From Penicillium oxalicum (lineage: Eukaryota; Ascomycota; Eurotiomycetes; Eurotiales; Aspergillaceae): 64,000 nucleotides of DNA. The notes beneath the pieces are model-generated. The model had not been told where the DNA came from, did no database searches, and saw only the letters and a list, made by a program, of their open reading frames with translations. Shown here one piece after another: positions 22,716 through 33,667 of the stretch (position 1 is the first letter of the stretch; every line of letters starts with the position of its first letter). The DNA lies in the NCBI RefSeq assembly GCF_001723175.1, contig NC_064651.1, forward strand, positions 2,976,001 through 3,040,000, read 5' to 3'. The translations under genes and the position numbers were made by a program.

Positions 22716-23277
22716 GATGTATTAGAGAGACCGGACGCGGCGATCAAAGCTGTAAGTCCTGTTCTAGGTAAGGTCAGCGCGGATCAAGACGAGATGGCCG
22801 ATGCGCCGATGAGCTCGATAAACCGCCAAGGTTTCCAATGGAGAAGAACGTACCAGTGCCTGGCCAGAAGACAAGAAAGGTCAGTGTGAGTTTGTGAGAT
22901 AGGGAGGAATGACGGAAGCTTGGAGGAAAAGTCGAGGTTTCGGCCGCTCTGTACGGGCCAATCACGCACGACACAACGGAAACTGTTTGACCTTCACGTT
23001 ACTCCACATACTCACCTTTTGGTGCCCGAGTCGTCGAGGACAACGCGATATTTATTGGCCGGTTCACGTGGTGTTCTTGTCAATTTGAAATTGAAGAAAA
23101 ATAAAAAGGTACTCGATTGGCTCGTGTGACCGAGTTGATGCCGTTCAAAGACAAATCTGCAACTCAGTCGCGTGCAGCGCGGGCTTCCGTTGATGACGCA
23201 GTTCGCAGCCGCTAATATCCTGGAAGATAGAGAGACCATACACCACAGCAGAGAAAAGTGTTGACTGCGCATGACAG
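22716..23277. promoter_or_regulatory. bidirectional promoter of tom70 and the aminodeoxychorismate lyase gene
   Basis: About 560 bases separate two divergent genes. On the tom70 side a GTACGT donor near 22852 and AG acceptors near 22754-22768 could define a leader intron. A CACGTG E-box-like site occurs at 23066-23071. No coding sequence is supported. Confidence 0.45.
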
Positions 23278-24090
23278 ATGGGCTCCCTCGTGTCCAAAAC
23301 TCCAATGCCATCTTTTGAGATCATATCTTCTCTACGATACGACCCTGATCTTCCGAGGATCACCAATGGCTTGCCGAATGACGAATTTTACCCAGCACCG
23401 AAACAGTCACCATACTATCTACTCTCTTATCACCGAGACCGACTGATCGCCGCTGCTAGACATTTCAACTGGGAATCGGCACTCACATTCTTACAAGATG
23501 GTCTAGAAGCGTTTGAAAATTTCATGGACGCGGCGATTCCAGACAAGACGAAAGCGTGGCGGTTGAGGGTTCTCGTTGATTGCCATGGCAAGGGCTCGGT
23601 CGAAGTCAACCCTGTGGGCGCGTTGGACTGTTGGAGTCTGCTAGTTCCATCTTTACACAAGAGCGATCCAGACGTGATCTGGAATGTGTACGTTGACTCA
23701 CAATCGACGACACCATCTGGATTCACTACGCACAAGACGACCGCGCGAGACGACTACTCTGCCGCTCGCGCCCGGGCTGGGATCAAGTCACTGGCCGAAA
23801 CATCAGAGGTCCTGTTGGTCAATACCGACGGGCAAGTCATGGAAGGCAGCATCACCACAGTCTATTTCCGACGCCGCGGACAGGCGAGCGATGACAAGAC
23901 GAATAAGCCCATGTGGATTACTCCGTCATTGGTGTGCGGTGGAAATGCGGGCACAAGTAGAAGATATGCCCTTAAGCAGGGTTTTTGTGTGGAGCAGCTG
24001 ATTTCTCGGGCAGATCTTGTCGACGGCGAAGAATGTTGGCTCAGCAATGGAGTACGAGGCTTCATGAAGGGCGTGGTAATTTTGAATTGA
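23278..24090 (+). CDS. abz2: aminodeoxychorismate lyase-like PLP enzyme (class IV aminotransferase fold)
   Basis: An intronless frame of 270 residues starts MGSLVSKTPMP. The class IV aminotransferase/lyase pattern is visible: an N-terminal FEIISSLRYDP, an arginine in LLSYHRDRLIAAARHF, and the PLP-binding lysine in HKTTARDDYSAAR. Then come EGSITTVYF, a GGNAGTSRRYAL turn and the C-terminal ECWLSNGVRGFMKG. The size and the absence of a branched-chain aminotransferase N-domain fit fungal Abz2, which converts 4-amino-4-deoxychorismate to p-aminobenzoate and pyruvate in folate synthesis. A D-amino-acid transaminase-like role is the main alternative. It is divergent from tom70 and convergent with the Trp-tRNA synthetase gene, 217 bases away. 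Confidence 0.8.
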   Translation: MGSLVSKTPMPSFEIISSLRYDPDLPRITNGLPNDEFYPAPKQSPYYLLSYHRDRLIAAARHFNWESALTFLQDGLEAFENFMDAAIPDKTKAWRLRVLVDCHGKGSVEVNPVGALDCWSLLVPSLHKSDPDVIWNVYVDSQSTTPSGFTTHKTTARDDYSAARARAGIKSLAETSEVLLVNTDGQVMEGSITTVYFRRRGQASDDKTNKPMWITPSLVCGGNAGTSRRYALKQGFCVEQLISRADLVDGEECWLSNGVRGFMKGVVILN

Positions 24091-24307
24091 GTTTGTTGGC
24101 AACAAAAACAACAACAGCCTTGATGATGTATCTTAGGATAATGGGACGACTGGCATCTGAACTGTAGACTGAGTGCGGCCGTCATATGAAGGGAATTGGT
24201 CCATTGGATGTGAGGCATCGGACAAAATGACGCTAGAAGATGGAGAAGTGACATTTGGGGGGCTGATATGAATGTGAGGTCGCGCCTTTATGGGGTGTAG
24301 TAGATAT

Positions 24308-25684
24308 TTATTTCTTCTCAGCAATTACTGGGTTGGGGTTTCCCTTCCACTCGAGAGGACGAGGGCGCATAAACTCGGCCAGAACCTCATCAGTGACGTG
24401 GGCGCGACGGTCCTGGAATCCCTTCACATACGTTTGCAACTCAGCAATGCAGAGATTCTTCAACTCGCCCGTAAGCATCTCGCCCTTCTCGTAAGCGACA
24501 CGAATACGCTCCAGTTCAGCGTCGTCCTCCAGGAAGAAGGTGAGATACTGGAAGGGGACGTCGACCTTGGTGTTGCCGCCCAGCTCACGGTGGAGCTCCA
24601 TGGTCTCTTGGCCACCGGAGAAAGCGTACTTGTTGATTTTGTTCTTGATCTTGTTCGGGGTGTCGTTCATGTAGATAGCTGAAGTCTCAACACTGGCTGA
24701 CATCTTGGAGCCAGGGCCTTGAAGGGCAGGCAAGAAGATGGAGTGGATGAGGGAAGGCTTCTTGTACTTCATCTTTTCAGCGTGTTCACGACATTGGCGG
24801 AAATAGGGATCCTGGTCGATGGCGCAGGGAATCAAGCAAGGAATGGACGAAACCTTCTTGCGATCTTCACCGAAAATATGGGGGAAACTGGTCGCAAAGG
24901 CAGTGGCAGACTGAGTGGCGCAGAAGTGGAACTCTCCAATGTTGTTGCTGTCAGTGAAACCGAATGTACCTCGCACTTGGTTGATCGTGATACGCTTGGC
25001 CATTCTGCAGATGTTCTCATAGAAAGCACCGCCAACGAAGTCGAAGTCACTGAAGATGAAAGTTTTTTTCATGTCGAATCCAATCGCAATAATATCCTTC
25101 ACGTTGGCCTTGGTAAAGCGCTTCGAATCCTCCACCTCGATCTTCTGAGAGTGCATGTACTTTTCATCATCGGTCATCATGATAACGAGAGGAACGTCGA
25201 AAACATCTTGTAGCCACCTATTCTCCGCGAAAACAAACAATCATAAATTAGCTTCTTCTGCGACGGCTCGCCGGGGACACGAGTACTCGTACTTGGTGAA
25301 TTCAAATGGAACAGTGTGTCCAACATGCATACTGTCACTACTGGGACCACGCCCAGTATAAAGGTAGAAAGGCTGGCCCTTCTCATGACGGTCCAAAATC
25401 TTGTTGAGCTCACGGTGACTGAAGACAATGCCACGGCGCATGAAACGGTGCGGGCGATGACCCGTTACTTTCTCGAAGCGCTCGAGCAAGTCTGGAGTGA
25501 GAGGAGTCGCTCCAAACTCACGGACGAGCTTGTCGTAGTCAACTGGCAAAAGCTTACCAGTCTCATCCACGCCTCCAGACACGTCGAAAGGAGTAATAAC
25601 CTGGCTGACGGCCTTCGAGGCAGGCGCCTTCTCAGCGAGGCTCAGCGTGGTAAGCGCAGGTGGTTGTCCAGGTTCGTCCGCCAT
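24308..25684 (-). CDS. wrs1: tryptophanyl-tRNA synthetase, cytoplasmic
   Basis: Two exons, 25684-25293 and 25217-24308, join in frame through an intron with a GTACGA donor, giving 433 residues. The class I signatures are present: SMHVGHTVPF (HIGH type) just before the splice site and KMSAS later (after LPALQGPGS). The stretch TDDEKYMHS, FDFVGGAFYENICRMAKRIT and FHFCATQSATAFATSFP are typical of the eukaryotic cytosolic enzyme rather than the bacterial-type mitochondrial one. It charges tRNA-Trp with tryptophan using ATP. There is no mitochondrial presequence; the N-terminus is a short extension of about 60 residues. Confidence 0.96.
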
Positions 25685-26850
25685 TTTTATGCCTGAAGAT
25701 TGTCAGAAACCGTTTCAAAGATATCAGCGGACTTGATAGTGCTCGGGGAACAATCATAAACGTACGTTGCACTTTTCGGAATTGTTCAGAATGACACTAT
25801 TCAAAACTTCGGCGGGGAAGGGTTCTGCCCCTCAGCGTGAGTCAGTCCCACTTTGGCCTATCGAGGCGGTTGATATGATTGGTTTGCGGAAATATATATC
25901 ACGTGCGGTCAACAGCTGCGCGCTGTGCGACTCAGGTTCGTGATTTGATGTTTCGAGCGCATCGAAGTTATGTGAATTCATTTCATGATGGATATAGTGG
26001 TGAATCGAGCTCCGGCCAAAATTTTTGATTCATGAAAGTTTCTCCAAAATTTAAGCAGAGATATTCTCTTGAGATTGATGTAGGGCTGGACAGAATTCAC
26101 TTTGGTAATGACTTGGAATATAGGTATCCTACGCTGGGACTACAAGGACTCTGAGTAATTGATTGGGCACAAATGGATGGAATCTTTGGGATATGTACCT
26201 TTTAGCACTATGTAATTATGTGAACATGAATGCTTCTTCTCGCAATGGCGACAACCTCCCGTCGCGGGCACCTCATCGCTGTCACGCCCGGGCATGTGGA
26301 TTGCTTTCAGATCTTTTCATATTGCATAGGTACTTCCTGCCCTAGCCGTCAGGTACATCCACACCACCCTGCAACTAGTGTATCTACTAATGCAATCCGT
26401 TAGGTGAGTCAATACCTACAGAGGTCTCTACGTCGAACAGAATGAGAAATCTATCGAATCCACGCCAGGGTTACTAACCGCCACCTGTGGAGGCACATCT
26501 TAAGGCTCTCTCCAGTTTCCTGAGGTGACTAGGCAGAGGGTTTGAGACTTGACGGGATACATCCATTGCTGAAAAAGACATACGCCTATTCGGTAGAACT
26601 TAGGTGCCAAGTACTTAGCTATGAATATAGGTAACGAGCGAGCAGGCATTTCAATGCCCATACAATTTGCCAAACAACTCTATTTATACATAAAGAACAA
26701 TCCTAGAGTCTCAAATCGACACAAGGGTATCGCTATGCTAAGAAAACCGACCCTGTCGCGGCAAAAACCAAACATAACGCAAAACAATTCCACCAACCCC
26801 AAAAATGCTTTTCGGTCAAGAATGTCGTGACGGTCCCAGATTCTTGTAGT
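25685..26850. other. region upstream of wrs1 and downstream of rrp6
   Basis: No gene is supported. The wrs1-proximal part holds a TATATAT stretch with CACGTG close behind (25890-25905), about 210 bases upstream of its start codon, a plausible core promoter. The AT-rich remainder contains no frame with protein character and includes the rrp6 3' UTR. Confidence 0.5.
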
Positions 26851-29136
26851 CTACTTGCGGAAAGTCATGGACTTTCCAGAGTCATCTCGCTTTTGCTTGC
26901 GTGCACCCGAAGGAGCCTCCAAGGCTTTGGCGTAAGGGTTAAACGGCTTCTTCCGGCTTGTGGCTTTGGGTGCAGCTGCAGGCGTCTTGTTCAAAATCGG
27001 CTCGGCGGTGGTGTAATCGAAGGAGGTCGAATCCGCACCACCTTGAGAAGCTCCTTGGGCTGCCTTTTGGGATTTCTTCTTTTCTTTTCGCTGCCTCTTT
27101 CGCTCCTTTGCACTAAGCTCCGGCTCGTGGGTTGGCTCGACCATGCTTTCAAGGGCAGGTTGCTCATCTTCACGGGTCTCGGTCACTGCCGCCTTTCGCT
27201 TGCGCGGGCCTCCAAGATCCTTCACCGTGAAGTACTTGGGCTCTTCCGGTGCCGATGGAGGTGCAGGCGCAGGCTTGAGGACTGGGGCAGATTGCGCCTC
27301 TCCGGAGACTCCCAACTTCTCGCGAGCCTCTGAAACAGTCTTGGGCATGGGTGGCAAAGGAAGGGACATCCGGAGAGCCTGAACCGACGCTGCAATAGAA
27401 TATTCGGCAGGTGTCAAAGGCTCTTGAACTTGAAGAACATCCCCCCAGAACTGAGATGTTTGATAGGGTTCAGCGACGGGAAAATCAACGTCTTCCTGGT
27501 CAGCAGCGACAATTGCTGCGGGAGTACGGGGTGGCGGTGCGACGTCGCGCCATTCTGGGCCATCAGCACCGGCGGCATTTGCCTCTTTAATAGTGCGAAG
27601 AAGATCATCAGCCCGGCTTTTGGTAAGAGGCGTCATTGGTGAGAGGGTGCGCAGCAGCGTTCCCATATCGGTAGGCCTAACTTGTGCCAGCTTGAATAGC
27701 ATATGCTTGGGGAAGACGCATTGCCAGCCTTCATCTTCAGCCCTCGCCACCTCGTCCCGCCATTGATGAATTGCCTTGAAAACAGCGAACTGCTCCTTTG
27801 AAAGCGGTCCAATGGAATTTCTCGAAAGCAAATCATACCAGCCACCAGCACCCTGGCCCTTCTCCGCATCATAGACGGGACGTTCGTATTTCTGAAGCGC
27901 CTCGTGCTTAGAGCGGTCCTGAACATAGTCGATCAAATTTTCATCAGGCGTAGACGCTTCAATGAGCGCATTTCTCATGCAATCGTATATGTAAAGAAGG
28001 TAATGCGTATCCGATCGAGCATAGTCGAACATGCCACTCGGGAGTGGGCGAACACGCCAATCAGCCATCTGGTAGCGCTTGTCGGCTTCAAAGTTCACGA
28101 ACTTTTTAAGAAGGTATTTCAAACTCTTCTTGGGGTAACTCAAAGCACAAGCGGCGTGGAAGGTGTCGAACATGCCAACAACGTACAGCCCCAGGTCACG
28201 CTGCAGCCAAATGATATCCATGGTTGATCCGTGAAGAACTTTCAAGATCTTCGGGTCTGCAAAAACCTCGTTGAGAATTTGAAGTTCTTGCCTCCACGGT
28301 TTCAAAGTGTCGACTACCCAATCCTTGTTGCGTGTGCTGATCTGCATCAACGATACAAGACCGTGATACGAATGCACATCATGATGCTCCAGATCAATGG
28401 CGATCTCCTTGGCTTGCTTCAACTCCGCAAGCATCTCTTTCACACCATCCAGGGTGTCCACGAACGTTGCTGCCGTATCTTCGAATGAAAGGTAGTCAAT
28501 TGGGGGAGCGGACTCATAAACGAAGGCGGGGTATTGGGCGCTGCGGATCTCAGTTTCGTAAGGATGAGGATAGACAGATGCATCACCCGCCTGACGCTGC
28601 GTCAGTGATTGTTCGAGGGGAACAGTCGCGTGGGGCTTCGTCTTCAGAAGGGGTCGGAACGGGCCCAAGTCAGAATTGTCGGGCTTGTGGTCAAAGAGCA
28701 GTTGCGGTTTGGGGATCTTGGATGGGCCATAGTCGTAAGTGGTGGGAAATTTGGGGGTTTTTCTGGCCACAGGCGCTTGGTCTTCTTGAGACGGGCTCAG
28801 CTTCTTGATCACGCCGGTGAATTCGTCCAAGCAGGCGTCGGCTTTTTCAAGAAGCGCATCAATCACATCCACAACGCCCCGCCAGTTGTCTTCGATAGAA
28901 TCTTCATTGTTGAGGGTGGGCACTTGCACGTCTGTCCCCGCCGTAGCAGCCTTCAGTACGGCATTGGTCAACGATAGAATCCGCTCGCTCTGCTCGTCGA
29001 GCGATTCCGTGAACTCTGCATTTGAATTGCGGTGGAAACCGAGGTCCTCCGCAGCCAGTTGACCGACAGTCTTCACAAGCTGTACTAGTGCAGACGAGAC
29101 GTTGGTCTGAAAGGGGCCGAGCTCGGTGGACTCCAT
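26851..29136 (-). CDS. rrp6: nuclear exosome 3'-5' exoribonuclease Rrp6
   Basis: A single exon of 761 residues, counted from MESTELGPF. The frame extends 13 codons further upstream, but this Met best fits the family start. Order of domains: an N-terminal PMC2NT domain that binds the Rrp47 cofactor (about residues 10-100); then a DEDDy exonuclease domain with DLEHHD (first Asp and Glu), STMDIIWLQRD (second Asp) and DYARSDTHYLL (last Asp with the diagnostic Tyr). An HRDC domain follows around LRTLSPMTPLTKSRADDLL. The C-terminal tail is Lys-rich (KKKSQKAAQ and KPFNPYAKAL), matching the RNA-guiding lasso and nuclear signals. The enzyme trims rRNA, snoRNA and aberrant RNAs in the nucleus. Confidence 0.96.
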   Translation of the reverse strand: MESTELGPFQTNVSSALVQLVKTVGQLAAEDLGFHRNSNAEFTESLDEQSERILSLTNAVLKAATAGTDVQVPTLNNEDSIEDNWRGVVDVIDALLEKADACLDEFTGVIKKLSPSQEDQAPVARKTPKFPTTYDYGPSKIPKPQLLFDHKPDNSDLGPFRPLLKTKPHATVPLEQSLTQRQAGDASVYPHPYETEIRSAQYPAFVYESAPPIDYLSFEDTAATFVDTLDGVKEMLAELKQAKEIAIDLEHHDVHSYHGLVSLMQISTRNKDWVVDTLKPWRQELQILNEVFADPKILKVLHGSTMDIIWLQRDLGLYVVGMFDTFHAACALSYPKKSLKYLLKKFVNFEADKRYQMADWRVRPLPSGMFDYARSDTHYLLYIYDCMRNALIEASTPDENLIDYVQDRSKHEALQKYERPVYDAEKGQGAGGWYDLLSRNSIGPLSKEQFAVFKAIHQWRDEVARAEDEGWQCVFPKHMLFKLAQVRPTDMGTLLRTLSPMTPLTKSRADDLLRTIKEANAAGADGPEWRDVAPPPRTPAAIVAADQEDVDFPVAEPYQTSQFWGDVLQVQEPLTPAEYSIAASVQALRMSLPLPPMPKTVSEAREKLGVSGEAQSAPVLKPAPAPPSAPEEPKYFTVKDLGGPRKRKAAVTETREDEQPALESMVEPTHEPELSAKERKRQRKEKKKSQKAAQGASQGGADSTSFDYTTAEPILNKTPAAAPKATSRKKPFNPYAKALEAPSGARKQKRDDSGKSMTFRK

Positions 29137-29458
29137 GGCGAGTAGAGATTTGAAAAGCCGTTGTCGGTCCTTCAATGGCTCTGGCGAAGCTATTCTGGGA
29201 AAAAAAAGTTGCTTGGAGAGAGCGATGCGCCGTCACCGCCTGCCATATATAGTCGGTGTTTTGCGGACGCTTCATTGGTCCGGTCCACCTCCGAGCCTCC
29301 GTACTGACTGGTGTCTCCTGCGGAGTGTCGACTCTGCGATCATCTCAGATACTTGCGGCATTCAAGCTCATCCAACAGAATCTTTCTTAAGAAGAGCTGC
29401 GAGTCACCCTTGTTGAACATACTCTGTGCAGTCAATATTATCGATCAGACTGCACACC
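29137..29458. promoter_or_regulatory. bidirectional promoter of rrp6 and mdm35
   Basis: Only 322 bases separate the divergent start codons. A TATATA element at about 29245-29250 lies roughly 110 bases from the rrp6 start and 210 from the mdm35 start. Either gene could use it. Confidence 0.45.
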
Positions 29459-29916
29459 ATGGCTGCATCTATTGCTCCGGAGTGCAATGACATCAAAGAG
29501 TATGTATTGTACTGATTGCTCTCTGCGCCTGTACCCCCAAGGGACTTGATTAAAGGCAAAAGTACTAAGCAGAGTGGCGCACAGGAGATACGATACTTGT
29601 TTCTTGAAGTGGTACAGTGAAAGTATGATATTGACGCTGAAATGAGAGGATCTAGAAGAGTGACCTTTGCAACTAATCACGTCACCAGAGTACCTGCGAG
29701 GCAACACGAGTTCAAATGACTGCGAGGAGCTTTTCCAGAAATATAAGAAATGTCTAAATGTATGTCTCGCTTTGATTTCATACACGCATAATCATTCTGC
29801 TAACATACGCTATGCGAATAAAGAAATCCCTGAAAGAAAAGGGCATTGATACGATGCTGGATGATGCTCGGAAGAGCAGTACTGATACGGATGCCGAGTT
29901 TCTCAGGAAATCATGA
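29459..29916 (+). CDS. mdm35: Mdm35, twin CX9C protein of the mitochondrial intermembrane space
   Basis: Four short exons join in frame: 29459-29499, a second of about 40 bases starting near AGATACGATACT (29589), a third from 29690 to 29760, and a last one from about 29825 to 29916. The product is about 80 residues. It contains two exact CX9C motifs: CNDIKERYDTC and CEELFQKYKKC. These form two disulphides after import by Mia40. The remaining sequence (FLKWYSEKYLRG between the motifs) matches Mdm35/TRIAP1, the chaperone partner of Ups1 and Ups2 that moves phosphatidic acid and phosphatidylserine between mitochondrial membranes. The gene is invisible to simple ORF finding because each exon is tiny; frame continuity and splice sites at all three junctions support it. 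Confidence 0.92.
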
Positions 29917-30264
29917 CGAGAAAGAGAATGAGTTGAGGTTTGAGCAAATTGTAACATATATCTTCACCTGCTAAATATACAAAGCTACGGTGGGGTCAGC
30001 ATACCTAGCGTATTCCATCTCTGGTTCCTGAATCCTCTCTCGCAAGCCCACTCATCGAATCTACCACGCACGGGCAATATCGAGTGCATCCACTATAATA
30101 GCTGGTACCTAGGTATCTACATCACTTATTCATCTAACCTACCTTCTGGTAATCCTAAGACCATCATCTGCCCAAGAGTTTTGGAATTTTCAGTCTAGCA
30201 AGTCATATACGCACTTATCCGTTTGAACCATAATGAATTGTCATGTATTAGAAAGTGTTATAGA
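29917..30264. other. region between convergent mdm35 and gpi1
   Basis: AT-rich and without coding potential. It probably holds both 3' UTRs. Confidence 0.6.
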
Positions 30265-32574
30265 TCACCGATAGCTACCTCTTCGGCGAAGATCACCTTG
30301 TCCAAAATGAGGCGGAACTTTCGGAACAGGATTATTCAAAGCGCTCAATCCACCCATGGCACTTCCACCTGCACTTCCATTTCCGCCTTTCTTGGGCTGA
30401 GTCAACATGGCCCAGACCTCACTCATGCCTGCACGACGTGCCGGGAGCATGCTGTATTGCATACTGTAGAGGTTACGGCGATGAATTGGGGGGACGAAGC
30501 GCCCCGTCATGAGACAAAAGATCACACGAGGAGCCAAGTAATGTTTGCGAAGACGGTGACCAAGCTGAAAGTATTGGTCGAACATGGCGCGGAGCGAAAG
30601 TGGGATGGACTGTACGTGTATGAATGTTAGCAAGGCAAGCGAGACAGGCATCATCAACCTGGCTTGCGACCAACCTCAAGGTGAATATAGGAAACTGCAG
30701 GAGAATCCGTTGGTTTGAGGTCTCTGCCCAAAGATTCCCGTAATTCAAATCGGATACCGCCTGGCAGACGGCGCGAGTCTTTGACCCTTAGCATGAGGGC
30801 AAAGAGGGGGAAATGGTTCAAGAATGCCAGACAGGTATCGAAGCCGGCTTTCATGGAAATGATCAACATTCGCGCCGAAGCAAATGTCAGGTAGAACACG
30901 ATGACGGTCGGAAGGAGGAAGAAGAGAACTGTAAACAAGATGGTGCCCAGCAAAAGCTGGTCGAGGTCATAATCGCAAGAGTCTATCCGGTTGCGCAAGA
31001 CATTGCGCTTTTTTCCGCGAAAAAGATGGAAAAGAGAGATGATGATGGTCAGCTGCCAGTTGAAAATCCTGGCAGAGGCGATGTAGAAAGAATAAATGTG
31101 GACAGTGAGAATTGACAACAGGTCGGAGAAGAGGGCGATGGGCATGCTTGCACCGGCGAAGCTCGAACAACCCACAACGTAGATGATGCTGGGGAGATAC
31201 GGTTGCAGATTGGCAATCAAGGCCGCCCAATTCTCAATGACCCAGAGGAACAAGTCGCCGAGAAATGCTGCCAGTTCATTGTTCAGCTTCAACCCGGCCG
31301 GCCAGTCCATCAGCCACGAAATCGTTCGTTGCAAGCCCTCCACCGTCCAACCGGTGAGGACGGTGTTGATCTGAGAGGCCACCCAGTTTGCATTGTCAAT
31401 GATATAAGACCCCAGAGCAATTCCGATAATCACATCATTCGCCACAAGCCATAAGCTATTGTAGAAACGAATGTAGTCAGGATGACTGGTGGTGACGCTC
31501 TCCCAATTGTCCTTTCGTTGGCGAAGCTTGACATATTGAATCGGCCAGTAACAAAACTGCTGCAATCGTATGTCCACTTGCTGGGCAGTTGCAGAAATGT
31601 CCTTGATAGCCGCCGCATCTGGCCGAGCCCTCCACTCAAGAACTTGCAGAACCACCTCAGCGACAGATCGATGTCCCACCAAACCGATCACAAAAACTCT
31701 TGTGATGACAGGCCACATCCACTGCCAAAAGACATGAGCCAGACACAGGACAACAAACCCCCACAATGTGGTGGCAGACTCGACCACTCGCTCTCCCACA
31801 CTCATGCTTCGCTTGGCACGGATCCCGATGAGATTGGTGTTCTTGTGCATCAGTTGCGCCATTTCATAAGCACAATTGATTTGATTGATGATGAGCGGCA
31901 GAGCTTGCTCTTTCTGGGACGGCGCGTGCTTCACAACGGTATGGAACTTCAGTTTTTCAACGAGCGCCTGAGCTCGTGCTTTGTCTTTTTCCTCTTCAGA
32001 ATCGATTTTGTCCGAGACCAGGCCGAGCTTCTTTGCGGATGCTGCCTTATCACCCAGGGCCAAAGAGATTGGGTTCAAGGACATATACTCCATGCGAGTT
32101 GGGTGCGGACGATCATACATGATGACCTGCACTGACAGATTCATGTCCGGTGGACAGTATATCTGCGGCGCCTTGGTGCTGGTCTTTGTATTCACGTACA
32201 GATGAGAGGGGTTGAAGGCATCCGGGGGTGATCGAGGATTTGTCGAACCGAGAACATGCATTTGCGATCGACCGCACAAAGTGAATATGCGAACGATGGG
32301 ATGCGGCGCATTTCGAAAAAGGATACCGGCACGAAGCGCATTGTCGACATTACGCGGCTATTTCCGTGAGACGAGACCGTTGGTCAACATGCCGTAAATC
32401 CAAAGCGTACCCCGGCCTCCGTTGATGAAATTTTCTCACCTCGACATCCTCCAACACCGTGAGCACGAACAGATCGAGCTCCGAATTGCGCCACCCGACA
32501 ATTACTCCCGCATTAGAGGACCGTGGTAGATCATATGGCCAAAAAACCCGAAGTAATCCATCGCTCATGAACAT
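30265..32574 (-). CDS. gpi1: Gpi1, subunit of the GPI-GlcNAc transferase complex
   Basis: Three exons, 32574-32440, 32357-30675 and 30609-30265, join in frame to give about 720 residues. The central half has multiple hydrophobic helices and the conserved Gpi1 block around LRQRKDNWESV, FYNSLWLVANDVIIGIALGS and IDNANW. A further conserved stretch is GLKLNNELAAFLGDLFLWVI. Gpi1 (PIG-Q) is a membrane subunit of the ER enzyme that transfers GlcNAc from UDP-GlcNAc to phosphatidylinositol, the first step of GPI anchor synthesis, needed for fungal cell wall proteins. A second in-frame Met two codons downstream (MSDGLL) is an alternative start. The C-terminal tail is polar and Gly/Ser-rich. The next gene upstream on the same strand ends only 142 bases before the gpi1 start. 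Confidence 0.93.
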
Positions 32575-32716
32575 ATTGTCATCGTTGGGACTCTCAGAAT
32601 GAGCCTCGCGTCGCAGCTGTTCGCGGGCGGAAACACACCAGGTTCACGTGGCGTGGATGCTAATGATTCGATAAACTGATTAGTATTGCGTGCGGTCAAG
32701 TCCATTAATCGTGATG

Positions 32717-33130
32717 TCATCTCATCAGAAGAGTGCAATATATCTCTTGTGTGTAAAAGATCTTGAGCTTATCTCGTACCAGACTGCCTTCTTTCGCGGC
32801 CAAGTAGTTGATGGGTAGAATGAGAAGAAAGAAGAATATCGAGAGCAGAAGGAATCCTTTGAGTGTTCTTGTCTATACAGCGTTACAAGAATGAGAATGT
32901 ATCAGTCACCGCTTTATCTCAGGGTCTCTCGACTCCCGCCAATATTGTCTCGCGGATGCACCGTGGAGGGGACGTCCTTGCTCCCAAGCTATGGACAACG
33001 AAAAACATACCACAACACCGTGATCCCACGCGAAGATGGCCAACTCGTAAAGGCGGGTGACAAGGTCCCACCGCGCGGTGATATAACCCGCAACAAAGAT
33101 CCCAAGGGTAAGTATGGAAAAGGCGTGCAT
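32717..33130 (-). CDS. small two-helix membrane protein, function unknown
   Basis: Two exons, 33130-33011 and 32872-32717, join in phase 0 through an intron with a GTATGT donor and TATAG acceptor, giving 91 residues. The first exon encodes MHAFSILTLGIFVAGYITARWD and a following amphipathic stretch. The second encodes a strongly hydrophobic helix (GFLLLSIFFFLLILPINYLA) and a short charged tail. Two helices interrupted by an intron, with frame kept, argue for a real gene. I do not recognise the family. The gene sits head-to-tail with gpi1 with just 142 bases between them, so gpi1 must be transcribed from a very compact promoter or from one inside this gene. Small ER or mitochondrial membrane subunits are typical for this size, but that is only a guess. 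Confidence 0.7.
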
Positions 33131-33667
33131 GAATCAGGGTATGTCCAAGCGTCCGCGGTTTAGTTGGCGCGCATAGCTGTGGAGGAGGGGGTGGATCAGG
33201 GAAGGGACGAAGGGTCGAAAATTCAGGAGGAGCTCAAGGCAATTGTGGTCGCTGTCGGTCCAAGGGAAATTGTGAGCGCGGTCAAATTGTCAGTGAAAGA
33301 CTCAAGGTACAGTGAAGTAGTAGACGAGCTATGAACACTTCTGCCACTGATGCTCTAGAACGCGCGCCGGCGTTGAGACGATCTTGCATCACGTGATTGA
33401 GAACGACCGGGTGAAATAGACTATGGCCGACAGATTGGGTGGAGGAGCCCAAGTTTGCTTTATTCGTCAGTGGAGACCAACTATTTATAGCATAACGCGT
33501 TTATGATCATTGAGTACAAATGCTGCCGTGACCGAGACTTGAATGCGGTATATTTTGAGACTGTAAATAAAGCAGATCCTACATGCATGGAGTGGTTCTA
33601 GTAGCTTGAAGGAACCCGATCTGTAACGCCAAAACTCCTGCCAACCACCTGTGTGTCGCGAGTATCT
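33131..33667. other. region between the small membrane protein gene and msh2
   Basis: No gene is supported. It contains the promoter of the small membrane protein gene (with a CACGTG-like core within ATCACGTGATTG near 33389) and the 3' UTR of msh2. Confidence 0.5.
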
